Source: Paludibacteraceae bacterium
GTDB lineage: Bacteria; Bacteroidota; Bacteroidia; Bacteroidales; Paludibacteraceae
DNA length: 64,000 bases
Assembly: GCA_017443145.1 (NCBI GenBank)
Contig: JAFSPA010000006.1
Span: 186,001-250,000 of the forward strand
Direction: 5' to 3'
Under the pieces are notes generated by a model. That model was not told the DNA's origin. It did not search any database and saw only the letters and a program-made list of their open reading frames with translations. Of this stretch, positions 54,168 through 63,148 are shown piece by piece. Made by a program: the position numbers and the translations under genes. Position 1 is the stretch's first letter, and every line of letters begins with the position of its first letter.

Positions 54168-55355
54168 TTAGTCAAGGATTTTTGTGATTTGGCCCGAACC
54201 AACGGTACGGCCACCTTCACGGATAGCGAAGCGCAGACCCTCGGAGCAAGCTACAGGATAGATGAGCTTAACATCGATCTCGAGGTTGTCGCCCGGCATA
54301 ACCATTTCAGTTCCTTCCGGCAGAGTGATTTCACCGGTAACGTCCATGGTACGGATGTAGAACTGAGGACGATAGTGGTTGTGGAACGGAGTGTGACGGC
54401 CACCTTCTTCTTTCTTCAAGATATAAACGGAAGCACGGAACTCTTCGTGAGGTTTAACGCAACCCGGGTGGGTGATAACCATACCACGTTTAACTTCGTC
54501 TTTGTCGATACCGCGGAGGAGCAGACCTACGTTATCACCAGCCTCACCTTGGTCAAGGAGTTTGCGGAACATTTCCACGCCGGTAACAACAGATTTCTTA
54601 CCATCTGCGCCGAGACCTTCGATTTGCACTTCGTCACCAACTTTGATGACACCGGTCTCTATACGACCAGTAGCAACGGTACCACGACCAGTGATCGAGA
54701 ATACGTCCTCAACAGGCATCAAGAAAGGTTTATCAACGGCACGTGGAGGAAGTTGGATCCATGTATCAACAGCATCCATAAGCTCCATGACTTTGTCTTC
54801 CCATTCAGGAACACCGTTCAATGCGCCGAGAGCGGAACCGCGGATAACCGGGGTATTGTCACCGTCGAACTCATAGAACGACAGGAGCTCACGCATTTCC
54901 ATTTCAACGAGGTCAAGCATTTCAGGATCGTCAACCATGTCGCATTTGTTCATGAAAACAACGAGACGCGGAACGTTCACTTGGCGAGCGAGCAGGATGT
55001 GCTCACGAGTCTGAGGCATAGGACCATCAGTTGCAGCAACTACGATGATAGCACCGTCCATCTGAGCAGCACCAGTTACCATGTTCTTTACATAGTCAGC
55101 GTGGCCCGGGCAGTCTACGTGTGCGTAGTGGCGGTTAGCGGTTTGATACTCAACGTGCGCGGTGTTGATAGTGATACCACGCTCTTTCTCTTCGGGTGCG
55201 TTATCGATAGAATCGAAGGAACGAACCTCAGAAAGACCTTTCTTAGCCAACACGGTAGTGATAGCAGCGGTCAGGGTAGTTTTACCGTGGTCAACGTGAC
55301 CAATAGTACCGATGTTTACGTGCGGTTTCGAGCGGTCAAATTTCTCTTTTGCCAT
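54168..55355 (-). CDS. tuf: Elongation factor Tu
   Basis: A 395-aa GTPase that delivers aminoacyl-tRNA to the ribosome. G1 [11 protein letters not shown]2 [14 protein letters not shown]3 DCPGHADY and G4 NKCDMVD are intact, as are domain 2 ([13 protein letters not shown]) and the C-terminal [15 protein letters not shown]. It is flanked by tRNA genes on both sides, in the order thr-tuf-trp-secE. Confidence 0.98.
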   Translation of the reverse strand: MAKEKFDRSKPHVNIGTIGHVDHGKTTLTAAITTVLAKKGLSEVRSFDSIDNAPEEKERGITINTAHVEYQTANRHYAHVDCPGHADYVKNMVTGAAQMDGAIIVVAATDGPMPQTREHILLARQVNVPRLVVFMNKCDMVDDPEMLDLVEMEMRELLSFYEFDGDNTPVIRGSALGALNGVPEWEDKVMELMDAVDTWIQLPPRAVDKPFLMPVEDVFSITGRGTVATGRIETGVIKVGDEVQIEGLGADGKKSVVTGVEMFRKLLDQGEAGDNVGLLLRGIDKDEVKRGMVITHPGCVKPHEEFRASVYILKKEEGGRHTPFHNHYRPQFYIRTMDVTGEITLPEGTEMVMPGDNLEIDVKLIYPVACSEGLRFAIREGGRTVGSGQITKILD

Positions 55356-55485
55356 AATTCTAGAATTTGTTTATTAACGTTAATAATAAAAATTATTTAT
55401 TGTTTTCTTATGCTCACCACAAGACACGCGGACATAGTATTCCTCGCGCGTGTGATAATAAAATAAGGTCATTCGACCTCATCTG

Positions 55486-55557
<72 letters not shown>

Positions 55558-55593
55558 AGATCTCGTTATACGAGTTATAAGCATGTTTAGTTG

Positions 55594-55666
55594 AGCGGAA
55601 AACGGGACTCAAACCCGCGACCCCCAGCTTGGAAGGCTAGTGCTCTATCGACTGAGCTATTTCCGC
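55594..55666 (-). tRNA. tRNA-Gly (TCC)
   Basis: A 73-nt cloverleaf. The acceptor GCGGAAA pairs with TTTCCGC. The anticodon arm CTAGC-CTTCCAA-GCTGG shows TCC. CCA is not encoded. Confidence 0.94.
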
Positions 55667-55756
55667 AAGATTTCGGCCTCAATGGCCTAAATCTTGCGCA
55701 AGTCTTCGCTTCGCCGAGCTGCAAAAGCAAGCTTTCGCTCGTCTTGCAGAAGACTT
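55666..55756 (-). other. Two hairpins between tRNA-Tyr and tRNA-Gly
   Basis: Hairpin 1: CAAGATTT/AAATCTTG (55666-55673, 55689-55696) enclosing GGCC/GGCC. Hairpin 2: AAGTCTTC/GAAGACTT (55700-55707, 55749-55756) enclosing CTGCAA/TTGCAG (55719-55724, 55744-55749). The first begins at the tRNA-Gly 5' nucleotide. Confidence 0.6.
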
Positions 55757-55771
55757 CCGCAGATTATTGTG

Positions 55772-55854
55772 TGGGTGCGGATGGATTCGAACCACCGAAG
55801 TCGAAAGACAGCAGATTTACAGTCTGCCCCATTTGGCCACTCTGGAACACACCC
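55772..55854 (-). tRNA. tRNA-Tyr (GTA)
   Basis: An 83-nt class II tRNA with a long variable arm. The acceptor GGGTGTG pairs with CGCACCC. The anticodon loop CTGTAAA shows GTA. CCA is not encoded. Confidence 0.95.
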
Positions 55855-55885
55855 CCTTGTTTACATTCTTTCAATGTTCGTTTTG

Positions 55886-55958
55886 AGCCTCTAGTCGGAC
55901 TCGAACCAACGACCGCTGGATTACAAATCTAGTGCTCTACCAACTGAGCTATAGAGGC
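55886..55958 (-). tRNA. tRNA-Thr (TGT)
   Basis: A 73-nt cloverleaf. The acceptor GCCTCTA pairs with TAGAGGC. The anticodon arm CTAGA-TTTGTAA-TCCAG shows TGT. It is the first gene of the tRNA-tuf-rpo operon. Confidence 0.95.
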
Positions 55959-56002
55959 AAGCGCGTTTCGTGTTTCGTAGGTCTTCAACTCGAAAGCGGC
56001 TG

Positions 56003-56033
56003 CAAAAGTACTGCTTTTTTTTGAACTGACAAA
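56003..56033 (-). promoter_or_regulatory. Promoter of the tRNA-tuf-ribosomal-rpo operon
   Basis: On the minus strand TTTG (56033-56030), 19 bp, TACTTTTG (56010-56003), 45 bp upstream of the first tRNA. No other clear promoter was seen down to rpoC. Confidence 0.8.
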
Positions 56034-56103
56034 ATATTTAGGCAAAAAAATGCATTTTTTTTTATTTTTGCTCTATTTTTGGCAAGTAGGAGGTGCAAAA
56101 TAA

Positions 56104-56694
56104 TCACTTCCCGCCTGATATCACATTGAATTTTGTATTATTGACATCCAAATAGAAAGCAATTCCGTTATCTCGTCTTAACTGAGCCGTCACAACATCA
56201 TCCTGGTTGCGAACCTCTATCAGTTCAGGTAATAATCCTTTAGACTGCGTATCCTCAAAATGCCACGTGCCGATTTGCTCTTTTTTATTCGTCTCATTAA
56301 TTTGGAATGTGTAATTAAACGTCATGTCTATTTGTCTATTCTTGACACAAACGGCATTGATGGTGATGTGGTAGAATTCTCCGCCATCGAAATCACGACC
56401 ACGCATTGTAAGAACGATTTTACTCTCAGTATCAGAAATTTGTTTTTCTAATGCAGTGACGGTATAATTGATAGAATTTCCTAAGTTATCCCCGAATCCA
56501 ATCACTTGTTTTTCTGCATATGGCACAAAACGCAAGATTGAATCGAGTTTAATTCGCCCCGTTTGCGATTCTTCTTCTGGAGTAGTCTCAACGACTGCTC
56601 CCGATTGCGTGTTTTGTGGCTCAGGTTCTTCCGGTTTACATGCTACAAATAGGGTAACACATAGAGCCATCGTTAGTAAGCGTAATTTACTCAT
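56104..56694 (-). CDS. Hypothetical lipoprotein
   Basis: A 196-aa lipoprotein with lipobox LFVAC (Cys19), then a Pro/Glu/Thr-rich linker to about residue 45. The remaining 150 residues look beta-rich (SINYTVTALEKQI, SKIVLTMRGRDFDGG, IDMTFNYTFQIN). No family recognised. It follows the DUF3244-like gene by 13 bp and is probably co-transcribed, so the two may work together at the cell envelope. Confidence 0.75.
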   Translation of the reverse strand: MSKLRLLTMALCVTLFVACKPEEPEPQNTQSGAVVETTPEEESQTGRIKLDSILRFVPYAEKQVIGFGDNLGNSINYTVTALEKQISDTESKIVLTMRGRDFDGGEFYHITINAVCVKNRQIDMTFNYTFQINETNKKEQIGTWHFEDTQSKGLLPELIEVRNQDDVVTAQLRRDNGIAFYLDVNNTKFNVISGGK

Positions 56695-56707
56695 AATTTT
56701 CCTCCTA

Positions 56708-57910
56708 TTATTGTTTTATAAATTTTGTTTGCCGGTATCCATTGTTCGTTTTAACTATTATCCAATATAGTCCTTTAGATAGCGAGGATACGTCCACGCG
56801 TGTATTCGCAGAATGAATTAGGCATCGACCTTGTAAGTCATATATAGTAATCTCTGACTCCTTTTCTATAGCCATATCAAGCCTCATTGCTTCTTGTTTG
56901 TTATCCCAACGCAGTTGAGTGAATAACGAAGTCTGGTTTAGGGGGAATATATCTTTGGATACTTTAGTGATGCGTTTAGTGTAGGCATCTATAAACAGGT
57001 AGTCGCATGGATGTCCCCAGTTCGCCATAGGATATAGATCGACAAATACGACCCAATACATTGACAACGGTAACGGAACTTTAATTTTGTCGCCGGCAGG
57101 CAGTTCTATTGACTCATTACCCATATAATAAGTATTAGAGACCCATATACTTACCATTTCTTTTTTATAGAGGCTATCCGCAATTAGAAATGCATCCTGC
57201 TGGGTTTTCACTTTCACATTTTGCATCCAGTCTCGCGTACGATAAGGCTTATACTCACTTTGGTCTACCGGAAACATGTCCCTGTCCTCAACAATAGCTT
57301 TGCCAGTTAGCGCATTTATAAGCACATACTGACAATCATGACTCCAATTTGCAGAAGGCATTAAATTTACATATGCAACCCATGTTTCATAAGGGGCAAT
57401 CAAATAGTCGCCTTTAAGTTTTTCAGCAACAATATGTATAGTATCCTTTGGTGCTAATATTTTGTTGGAAACATAAATTTCAACATCCTCCAACTTCTCA
57501 TATTTCTTAAGTACTATGTCAGCCGCCTCGTCTTGCGTCAATGTCAATTTAAAATTACCAGACAGTTTAGTACCTTCGTACGCAAGGGACAAGACATAGT
57601 CCCCCGCTGAATGAAGGTTACAAGCAACACTTTTAACAAATTGTCCACTATAAACGTCGTTTTGAACAGTTTGATTCACCAGCTCAATTTGTACTACACC
57701 ATTTAATTTGGTTGTAACATTTAATACGCGCCCGTTGAGCGTTACAGCGAATTGATTCGGAGTCACCGGTTCTTTTCCGTCTTGAGCAGGTCCATCATTA
57801 GGACCTGAAACTATAGATAAGGAGACGGGCACAATATTTTCTGCATTGACATGCAAATTTATACCCAACGCGAACACCGCAATTAAAATGAATAAAAGTT
57901 TACTTTTCAT
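56708..57910 (-). CDS. DUF3244-like secreted protein with duplicated module and T9SS tail
   Basis: A 400-aa protein. The signal peptide covers residues 1-23. Residues about 26-122 resemble DUF3244, a small Ig-like fold found in Bacteroides. A duplication of about 105 residues follows: 123-216 and 235-325. Each copy has VEIYVSN/VSIWVSN and then WVAYVNLMPSANWSHDC or WVVFVDLYPMANWGHPC, and ends DMFPVDQ/DIFPLNQ. The C-terminal 70 residues (ITIYDLQGRCL, SLSKGLYWIIVKT) are a T9SS type A sorting domain. Function unknown. It is adjacent to a TPR-HTH membrane regulator. Confidence 0.82.
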   Translation of the reverse strand: MKSKLLFILIAVFALGINLHVNAENIVPVSLSIVSGPNDGPAQDGKEPVTPNQFAVTLNGRVLNVTTKLNGVVQIELVNQTVQNDVYSGQFVKSVACNLHSAGDYVLSLAYEGTKLSGNFKLTLTQDEAADIVLKKYEKLEDVEIYVSNKILAPKDTIHIVAEKLKGDYLIAPYETWVAYVNLMPSANWSHDCQYVLINALTGKAIVEDRDMFPVDQSEYKPYRTRDWMQNVKVKTQQDAFLIADSLYKKEMVSIWVSNTYYMGNESIELPAGDKIKVPLPLSMYWVVFVDLYPMANWGHPCDYLFIDAYTKRITKVSKDIFPLNQTSLFTQLRWDNKQEAMRLDMAIEKESEITIYDLQGRCLIHSANTRVDVSSLSKGLYWIIVKTNNGYRQTKFIKQ

Positions 57911-57958
57911 AGGAACATTTTTTTCACATAGTTAAACAATATATTAATTGACGGCGCA

Positions 57959-57989
57959 AAAGTAGTACTTCTTTTTAAAACATCAAAGA
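57959..57989 (-). promoter_or_regulatory. Promoter of the DUF3244-like gene
   Basis: On the minus strand TTTG (57989-57986), 19 bp, TACTTTTG (57966-57959). Confidence 0.75.
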
Positions 57990-58067
57990 TTTACATGTAG
58001 AAAACGTATAAACATAAGTCGTTGATTTTCAACAAGATACGTTTTTTTGTTGTAGAAAACTGCATTT

Positions 58068-59432
58068 TTATGCCCTATAATTTGTATCTTCAGCAGCCAT
58101 TTGCAATAGAAAATCACGCAAATTGCTGCTATTTGTCCCTAATTTCACTGCCGTGTTACGCTTTATACTGCGGATACTTTTTTCGCCATAACAGAGGATG
58201 TCTGCCATTTGTTTGCTGCTGAAATTCCCTATAAGCACTAATACACATAAGCGGATTTCCTTATCATTCAATAAATGCTTCGCTTTGAGTTTATTAGCAA
58301 GCATCAGGAAATTTTGGTTCACGATTTCGCACATTTTATCATAATTATTCCAACACAGATCACTCAATATATTGGTAGATTGTTGCATTAAGGCACACGT
58401 CTTCAGCATATACTGACGCTGTTCTTCAAGTCGCAGAGATTGAAGAGATTTGGTCAATCGATGCTTTCGCAAAAAGAGGTATAGCGGTACTCCTATAATG
58501 ATACAGAGCAATAGGAGCCACACTACCCACGTATATGTTGGTCTTTTATTAAGGTCTAAGATTAGTATCTCCACAGCATGAGACAACGATGCCTGCCTGA
58601 GTTCAATTTGTTTTTGTATGTCAGAACGATTCGCATGTAGTTGCTGTATTGCCGAAAACTCAGCCTCGCCATCGTTATTAGCAAGTATATAATAGGCGTT
58701 ATTCAAATCAAACCACGACTGTGAGTTCTGCACAACTCTTTTAGCATAGTACACAGCAGAATCTTTATTATTCAGGAAATAATAAGACTGTGCCTTTATT
58801 AGTTGTCCCGTAGGTTCTGTATTCCCACACTTCTGCAACATATCGGCATAAAGAATTGCAGAGTCGTATTGCTGCACCATAAAGCAGGCTTCTGCTTGAG
58901 TTTCAAGAGTCCTCGCAATTACATCATTATTAAAACATCCATTACGGATTTTATTGAGTATAACCAAAACTTTCTCTTTTTCCGATTGTTCCGCTAACTC
59001 AAACGCCATACTATTAAGTGCGTAATAGTACGCAATAGTATCGCCAAGCGCATTGAAGCAATCTGCTGATTGTCGAAACATATCATAGGCCAACGCGTGA
59101 TTCCCCTCTAAACGACATATAATAGCTATATTCGTATAAGCCCTTCCCTTAAGTTCATAATCTTTCGCCCGAGAGTGAACTACGTTTAGGAAACATTTCA
59201 TAGATTCAGGATAATTGCCTGCTGCACGTAGTTGACGGCCATAGTAATAATTAGCTTTTGCATAGTCCTTTGGGAATACTATTCGCCACCGTTTCAAGGT
59301 TTCAACCGCGCCATCCAGATAGAGGCTATCCGAATCAATGTGAACATTTCCGGCTTCTCTTATAGACATAGGAGTGCAAGCACTTAGGACTATAGTCACA
59401 CACAAGCAAAGGTAACAAATTTTTCGACTCAT
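58068..59432 (-). CDS. TPR-TM-HTH one-component regulator, lipoprotein-type N-terminus
   Basis: A 454-aa protein. The N-terminus ends in lipobox-like VLSAC (Cys19). TPR-like helices fill residues about 35-280, a membrane helix lies at about 303-322, and the C-terminal part is a coiled region followed by a LuxR/GerE-like HTH (KQMADILCYGEKSIRSIKR). Such proteins in Bacteroidales are thought to sense outside signals and control nearby genes directly. The target may be the adjacent secreted protein and lipoprotein operon (inference). Confidence 0.83.
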   Translation of the reverse strand: MSRKICYLCLCVTIVLSACTPMSIREAGNVHIDSDSLYLDGAVETLKRWRIVFPKDYAKANYYYGRQLRAAGNYPESMKCFLNVVHSRAKDYELKGRAYTNIAIICRLEGNHALAYDMFRQSADCFNALGDTIAYYYALNSMAFELAEQSEKEKVLVILNKIRNGCFNNDVIARTLETQAEACFMVQQYDSAILYADMLQKCGNTEPTGQLIKAQSYYFLNNKDSAVYYAKRVVQNSQSWFDLNNAYYILANNDGEAEFSAIQQLHANRSDIQKQIELRQASLSHAVEILILDLNKRPTYTWVVWLLLLCIIIGVPLYLFLRKHRLTKSLQSLRLEEQRQYMLKTCALMQQSTNILSDLCWNNYDKMCEIVNQNFLMLANKLKAKHLLNDKEIRLCVLVLIGNFSSKQMADILCYGEKSIRSIKRNTAVKLGTNSSNLRDFLLQMAAEDTNYRA

Positions 59433-59464
59433 ACTATATTCTATCTTCTTTTACAAATACTTTG

Positions 59465-59496
59465 CAAAAGTACAAAAAAAAACGCAACCTTACAAA
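59465..59496 (-). promoter_or_regulatory. Promoter of the TPR-HTH regulator
   Basis: On the minus strand TTTG (59496-59493), 20 bp, TACTTTTG (59472-59465). The TTTG lies in the loop of the pgm terminator. Confidence 0.75.
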
Positions 59497-59513
59497 TAAA
59501 AGTTGCGTTTTTT
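59473..59513 (-). terminator. Terminator of the phosphoglucomutase gene
   Basis: On the minus strand AAAAAACGCAAC (59513-59502), a 13-base loop, then GTTGCGTTTTTTTTT. It begins 20 bp after the stop codon. Confidence 0.8.
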
Positions 59514-59532
59514 AAATTAAATCCAATATTTA

Positions 59533-61308
59533 TTAGATTCCGAGGGAAGCTTTGATAGCGGGAACGCGTGCTTCGGCGGCAGCAGTAGCAGCTTCGTAGT
59601 CCTCAGGACGTTTCATCTCAGCCGGAATCTCGAAGTAGAATTTGATCTTCGGTTCTGTTCCGGAAGGACGAACGGATACTTTGAGTCCGCCTTCGGTGAA
59701 GTATTGGAGGACATTGGACTTAGCGCCGAGAGCCATAGTGATTGGTTTCTCTTCCCACTTACCGTTAACGAGGTTACGCTCAACAAGTTGTTGGAAGTCT
59801 TTGGTGCGGATAACTTTCTCACCAGCGATTTCGGTAATCGGGTTGGTGCGATAGTTAACCATCATCTGTGCGATTTCTTCGGCACCTGTCTTACCCGGAC
59901 GAACGACATTGATGGTGGTTTCACGTTGGAAGCCATATTCCATATAGATGTTCATGAGGTACTCGTAGAGAGTCATACCGTTATCTTTAGCGTAGGCTGC
60001 GATTTCGCAGATGAGGCAGATAGCGGAAGGTGAGCATTTATCGCGCACTTTGTCGTAAGCCATGTAGCCGAAGGACTCTTCGCCACCACCGATGAAGGTA
60101 TGTGTACCTTCCCATTCGCGGATACGGTTAGCGATCCACTTGAAGCCGGTATATTCGTCGGTAAGGGTAACGCCTTGACGGTCAGCGATCTTACGGATGA
60201 GTTCGGAGGTAACGATGGTCTTAACGATATACATATCGGGACGCATCTTGCCCAGACGTTTCATGTTGTTGATGATGTAATAGTTGTACATGATATTGGT
60301 CTGGTTACCGTTGATGATTACCCACTCTCCTTTGTCGTTACGGCAAACGATAGCTATACGGTCGGCATCAGGGTCGGAAGCGATAACAAGGTCAGCACCG
60401 AGTTTGGTACCAAGGGCGATACCCATAGTCATAGCTTCAGGGTTCTCTGGGTTAGGTGATTGAACGGTTGGGAAGTTACCGTCGATAACCATTTGCTCGG
60501 GCACTACGTGGATATTCTGGAATCCCCAGCTGCGGAGGCACATCGGAACGATTTGGCGTCCTGCGCCGTGCATTGGCGTATAGACGATGTTGAGGTCTTT
60601 CTGATGTTTGATGGACTCTTCGTCGATACGAACGGTCTTAACAGCTTCCATGAAGTCGTAGTCAATTTCGCCACCGATGATTTCGATGAGGTCTTTGTTA
60701 CCACCGAACTTCACGTCGGCCATAGTTACTTTGTTGACTTCGTTGATGATACCGATATCGTGCGGCATAAGCACTTGTGAGCCATCCTCCCAGTATGCTT
60801 TGTAGCCGTTGTACTCTTTGGGATTGTGCGAAGCGGTCACGTTCACACCCCCTTGGCAGTGGAGTTCGCGGATAGCGAAGGAGCACTCAGGAGTTGGACG
60901 GAGTGACTCAAAGAGATACACTTTAATGCCATTAGCAGCGAAGACGTCGGCTACTGTTTCGGCGAAGAGGCGTCCGTTATTACGGCAGTCGTGTCCTACA
61001 ACGACGCTAACGGGCGTGTTCGGACGGAGTGTTTTGAAGCCACCTTCTTTAGCGACTTTGAGCAGGTAGTTAGCATAGCCTTGGGTAGCTTGTGCAACGA
61101 TGTACTTGTTCATTCGGTTGGTACCGGGTCCCATTATACCACGGAGTCCGCCTGTTCCGAATTCGAGTGTACGATAGAAAGCGTCGATGAGTTCTGTTTT
61201 GTCCTCAGCTTCCATCATAGCTTTTACTTGTGCGCGTGTTTCAGCGTCGTAAGGCTCGCGGGTCCAAACCTCAGCGGCCTCCATTACTTTTTTCAGTTCG
61301 TCTGTCAT
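59533..61308 (-). CDS. Phosphoglucomutase/phosphomannomutase
   Basis: A 591-aa phosphohexomutase that interconverts hexose 1- and 6-phosphates. The phosphoserine loop is TASHNPKEYNGYK, the metal loop DPDADRIAIVC, the sugar loop GGEESFGY, and the phosphate loop RPSGTEPKIKFYFE. The length fits the PgmB-independent long alpha-phosphohexomutase group. No standard promoter was found between its start and the IS110 element upstream. Confidence 0.94.
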   Translation of the reverse strand: MTDELKKVMEAAEVWTREPYDAETRAQVKAMMEAEDKTELIDAFYRTLEFGTGGLRGIMGPGTNRMNKYIVAQATQGYANYLLKVAKEGGFKTLRPNTPVSVVVGHDCRNNGRLFAETVADVFAANGIKVYLFESLRPTPECSFAIRELHCQGGVNVTASHNPKEYNGYKAYWEDGSQVLMPHDIGIINEVNKVTMADVKFGGNKDLIEIIGGEIDYDFMEAVKTVRIDEESIKHQKDLNIVYTPMHGAGRQIVPMCLRSWGFQNIHVVPEQMVIDGNFPTVQSPNPENPEAMTMGIALGTKLGADLVIASDPDADRIAIVCRNDKGEWVIINGNQTNIMYNYYIINNMKRLGKMRPDMYIVKTIVTSELIRKIADRQGVTLTDEYTGFKWIANRIREWEGTHTFIGGGEESFGYMAYDKVRDKCSPSAICLICEIAAYAKDNGMTLYEYLMNIYMEYGFQRETTINVVRPGKTGAEEIAQMMVNYRTNPITEIAGEKVIRTKDFQQLVERNLVNGKWEEKPITMALGAKSNVLQYFTEGGLKVSVRPSGTEPKIKFYFEIPAEMKRPEDYEAATAAAEARVPAIKASLGI

Positions 61309-61326
61309 AGTGTTACATTTATAGGG

Positions 61327-61357
61327 TTGTATATTTAAAATATTTTTTGTATCTTTG
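61327..61357 (+). promoter_or_regulatory. Promoter of the IS110 leader
   Basis: TTG at 61327-61329, 20 bp, TATCTTTG at 61350-61357. It reads into the structured leader. It may belong to the element or to the target sequence, since the exact left end is not defined. Confidence 0.55.
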
Positions 61358-61373
61358 CACCCGATTTAACATC

Positions 61374-61510
61374 TAAGTATGGATTAAGGCCGAGTTTAGG
61401 ATGGTTTTAAAACCGTTATTAACGTTTAGCCCCCATACTTATACATCCAAAAACTGGATAGTTCATTGGGCTTTTGACCCCGCATTCGCAACGATAGTGT
61501 TCAGATGTAT
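61374..61510 (+). ncRNA. Probable IS110 bridge RNA (two-loop fold)
   Basis: Stem 1: TAAGTATGG (61374-61382) with CCATACTTA (61433-61441), a large internal loop, and the apical hairpin GGTTTTAAAACC (61403-61414). Stem 2: TACATC (61442-61447) with GATGTA (61504-61509), a large internal loop, and the apical hairpin GGG/CCC (61468-61480). The loop strands are each about 18-23 nt. The layout and position match bridge RNAs described for IS110 elements such as IS621, which guide target and donor choice. Confidence 0.6.
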
Positions 61511-61546
61511 TGATGTTTAATCGCGCACAAATTATTGTTAATAGTT

Positions 61547-62509
61547 ATGACCTACATTGGTATTGACGTAAGCAAGGATTCGTTCGTAGCAGCTTATCCT
61601 AAGAAGAGTGGTTATTCCACTAAGACATTCCTTAACACCACTAGTGGTGTGCGCCAGTTTATCTCCTCACTTCCTAAGGACTGCCATTGCGTAATGGAAG
61701 CTACCGGCAACTACAGCATGCTTCTCCTTTATTTGCTCCAGCAGGCTAACATTACCGTTAGCATGGAGAATCCGCAGAAGATTAAGCATTTTGCTCGTGC
61801 TATGCTATCCACTACCAAGACAGACGAGATTGATGCTAAACTGATTGCTATGTATGGCAAGAAGATGGAGCCAGCGCCCTATAAGATTCCATCAGAGAGT
61901 ATCATTCTGCTTAAGCAGAAACGTACTGTCCTTAGGCAACTTAAGAAGCAACTTACTGCAATGATCAATCTGCAGCACTCTCTATCCGTCCTGCCTAAAC
62001 AAGACCCTACTGCTAAAGTTGCTACAGAGCAAACCATTAAGTTTCTCCGTAAGCAGATCTCCAAATTAGAGGATGAGATTACTAATCTATCTAATAAAGA
62101 GTTTAAACACCAAATGGAGTTGCTCACTTCCATTAAAGGTATTGGCAAAAATATCGCTTCTGCACTTATAATGGCTACAGGAGGTTTTACGTACTTTAGT
62201 AGTGCTAAACAGATTTCTCGGTTCCTGGGATTATGTCCCACTTACCAGCAATCAGGTACGTCAGTCAATGTCAAAGGTCACATTAATCGCAATGGCGATA
62301 CACATCTACGTAGTTTATTGTATGTTGTAGCATTCGCATCTATTAGAAGCAATACTGCATGTAAAGAAACTTACGAAAGATTGCGTTCGAGGGGTAAATC
62401 TGGTAGAGTCGCAATTATTGCCATTGCTAACAAACTTATCCGACAAGCTTTCGCTATTGTTACCAACAATCGACCCTATATAGATGGATATGTATCATCA
62501 TTAGCGTAA
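61547..62509 (+). CDS. IS110-family transposase
   Basis: A 320-aa recombinase. The N-terminal RuvC-like DEDD domain has YIGIDVSKDSF (Asp), MEATGNY (Glu) and KTDEIDAKLIAMYG (Asp-Asp). The C-terminal Transposase_20 domain has IKGIGKNIASALIMATGG and FLGLCPTYQQSGTSV with the catalytic Ser, then GHINRNGDTHLRSLLY. All key residues are present, so it looks intact. The ATG at 61547 (MTYIGIDVSKD) is preferred over an upstream TTG at 61535. Confidence 0.93.
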   Translation: MTYIGIDVSKDSFVAAYPKKSGYSTKTFLNTTSGVRQFISSLPKDCHCVMEATGNYSMLLLYLLQQANITVSMENPQKIKHFARAMLSTTKTDEIDAKLIAMYGKKMEPAPYKIPSESIILLKQKRTVLRQLKKQLTAMINLQHSLSVLPKQDPTAKVATEQTIKFLRKQISKLEDEITNLSNKEFKHQMELLTSIKGIGKNIASALIMATGGFTYFSSAKQISRFLGLCPTYQQSGTSVNVKGHINRNGDTHLRSLLYVVAFASIRSNTACKETYERLRSRGKSGRVAIIAIANKLIRQAFAIVTNNRPYIDGYVSSLA

Positions 62510-62562
62510 AAAATCATTTTTTTGTCACTTTTTTAATATAGTTCGTTAATAATTTAATATTT

Positions 62563-62594
62563 CGTTATTACGGGATTACGTGATTACGTGATCA
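62563..62594. repeat. 8-bp-period array at the hpt stop codon
   Basis: CGTTATTA, CGGGATTA, CGTGATTA, CGTGATCA. The hpt stop (62592-62594) is the end of the last unit. It also lies close to the right end of the IS110 element. Confidence 0.8.
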
Positions 62595-63137
62595 CGATTG
62601 TTCTTTTATTTTATAGATTGCGTCGAGGTTGCGGGTGAAACCTTCGAGGTCAAGGCCATAGCCGATGACGAACTCGTTGGTAATGCGTCGTACGACATAG
62701 TCGGGTTCGGCATCAGCGAATTGGAGTTTATCGGGTTTGCAAAGCAAGGCAGCTACGCGGACGGATGCTGCACCTTGGTCGAGCAAGTACTGCTTGAGGT
62801 GGTGTATTGTAAGTCCTGTATCGACAATGTCTTCGACGACGATGATGTCGCGACCTTCTATGTTCTGCTGCAACGGAACGATAAAGCGTATCTCGCCGGT
62901 AGAGGTCATGCCTTCGTAAGACTTAACGCGAACAAAGGTTATTTTACAGCGTCCGTTGAAACGCCGTACGAGGTCAGCAGCGAAGATAAAAGCACCGTTC
63001 AGGACGACGACGAAGAGAGGGGATTTGGTTTTATAGTCTTCGTTGATGCGATCTGCAACAGGTTGAATCTCTGCTGCGATCTGAGCGGGAGTGATCCACT
63101 CTTCAAAAATATGTCCTTGTTCTTCGATGGTTCGCAT
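62592..63137 (-). CDS. hpt: Hypoxanthine phosphoribosyltransferase
   Basis: A 181-aa purine salvage enzyme that makes IMP and GMP from the bases and PRPP. The PRPP motif VVEDIVDTGLTI is intact, FVRVKSYEGMTSTGE is the flexible active-site loop, and VVLNGAFIFAADLVRR is the N-terminal core. It follows hflX by 11 bp. Confidence 0.93.
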   Translation of the reverse strand: MRTIEEQGHIFEEWITPAQIAAEIQPVADRINEDYKTKSPLFVVVLNGAFIFAADLVRRFNGRCKITFVRVKSYEGMTSTGEIRFIVPLQQNIEGRDIIVVEDIVDTGLTIHHLKQYLLDQGAASVRVAALLCKPDKLQFADAEPDYVVRRITNEFVIGYGLDLEGFTRNLDAIYKIKEQS

Positions 63138-63148
63138 GGTTATCCGTT

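Larger units (their letters stand above)
61358..62560 (+). mobile_element. IS110-family insertion sequence (ends approximate)
   Basis: A single DEDD transposase gene is preceded by about 190 bp of structured non-coding sequence and followed by a short AT-rich tail. IS110 elements lack terminal inverted repeats and usually make no target duplication, so the ends are estimates. No second copy is present in the window. Confidence 0.75.

Noticed and set aside
54189..55466. Long open frame opposite tuf
   Set aside because: It is the antisense shadow of a highly expressed, codon-biased gene, with no family similarity and no promoter.
56050..56075. A/T palindrome around ATGCAT as a terminator of the lipoprotein gene
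   Set aside because: It is self-complementary but leaves no loop and has no GC in the stem. It was too weak to call.
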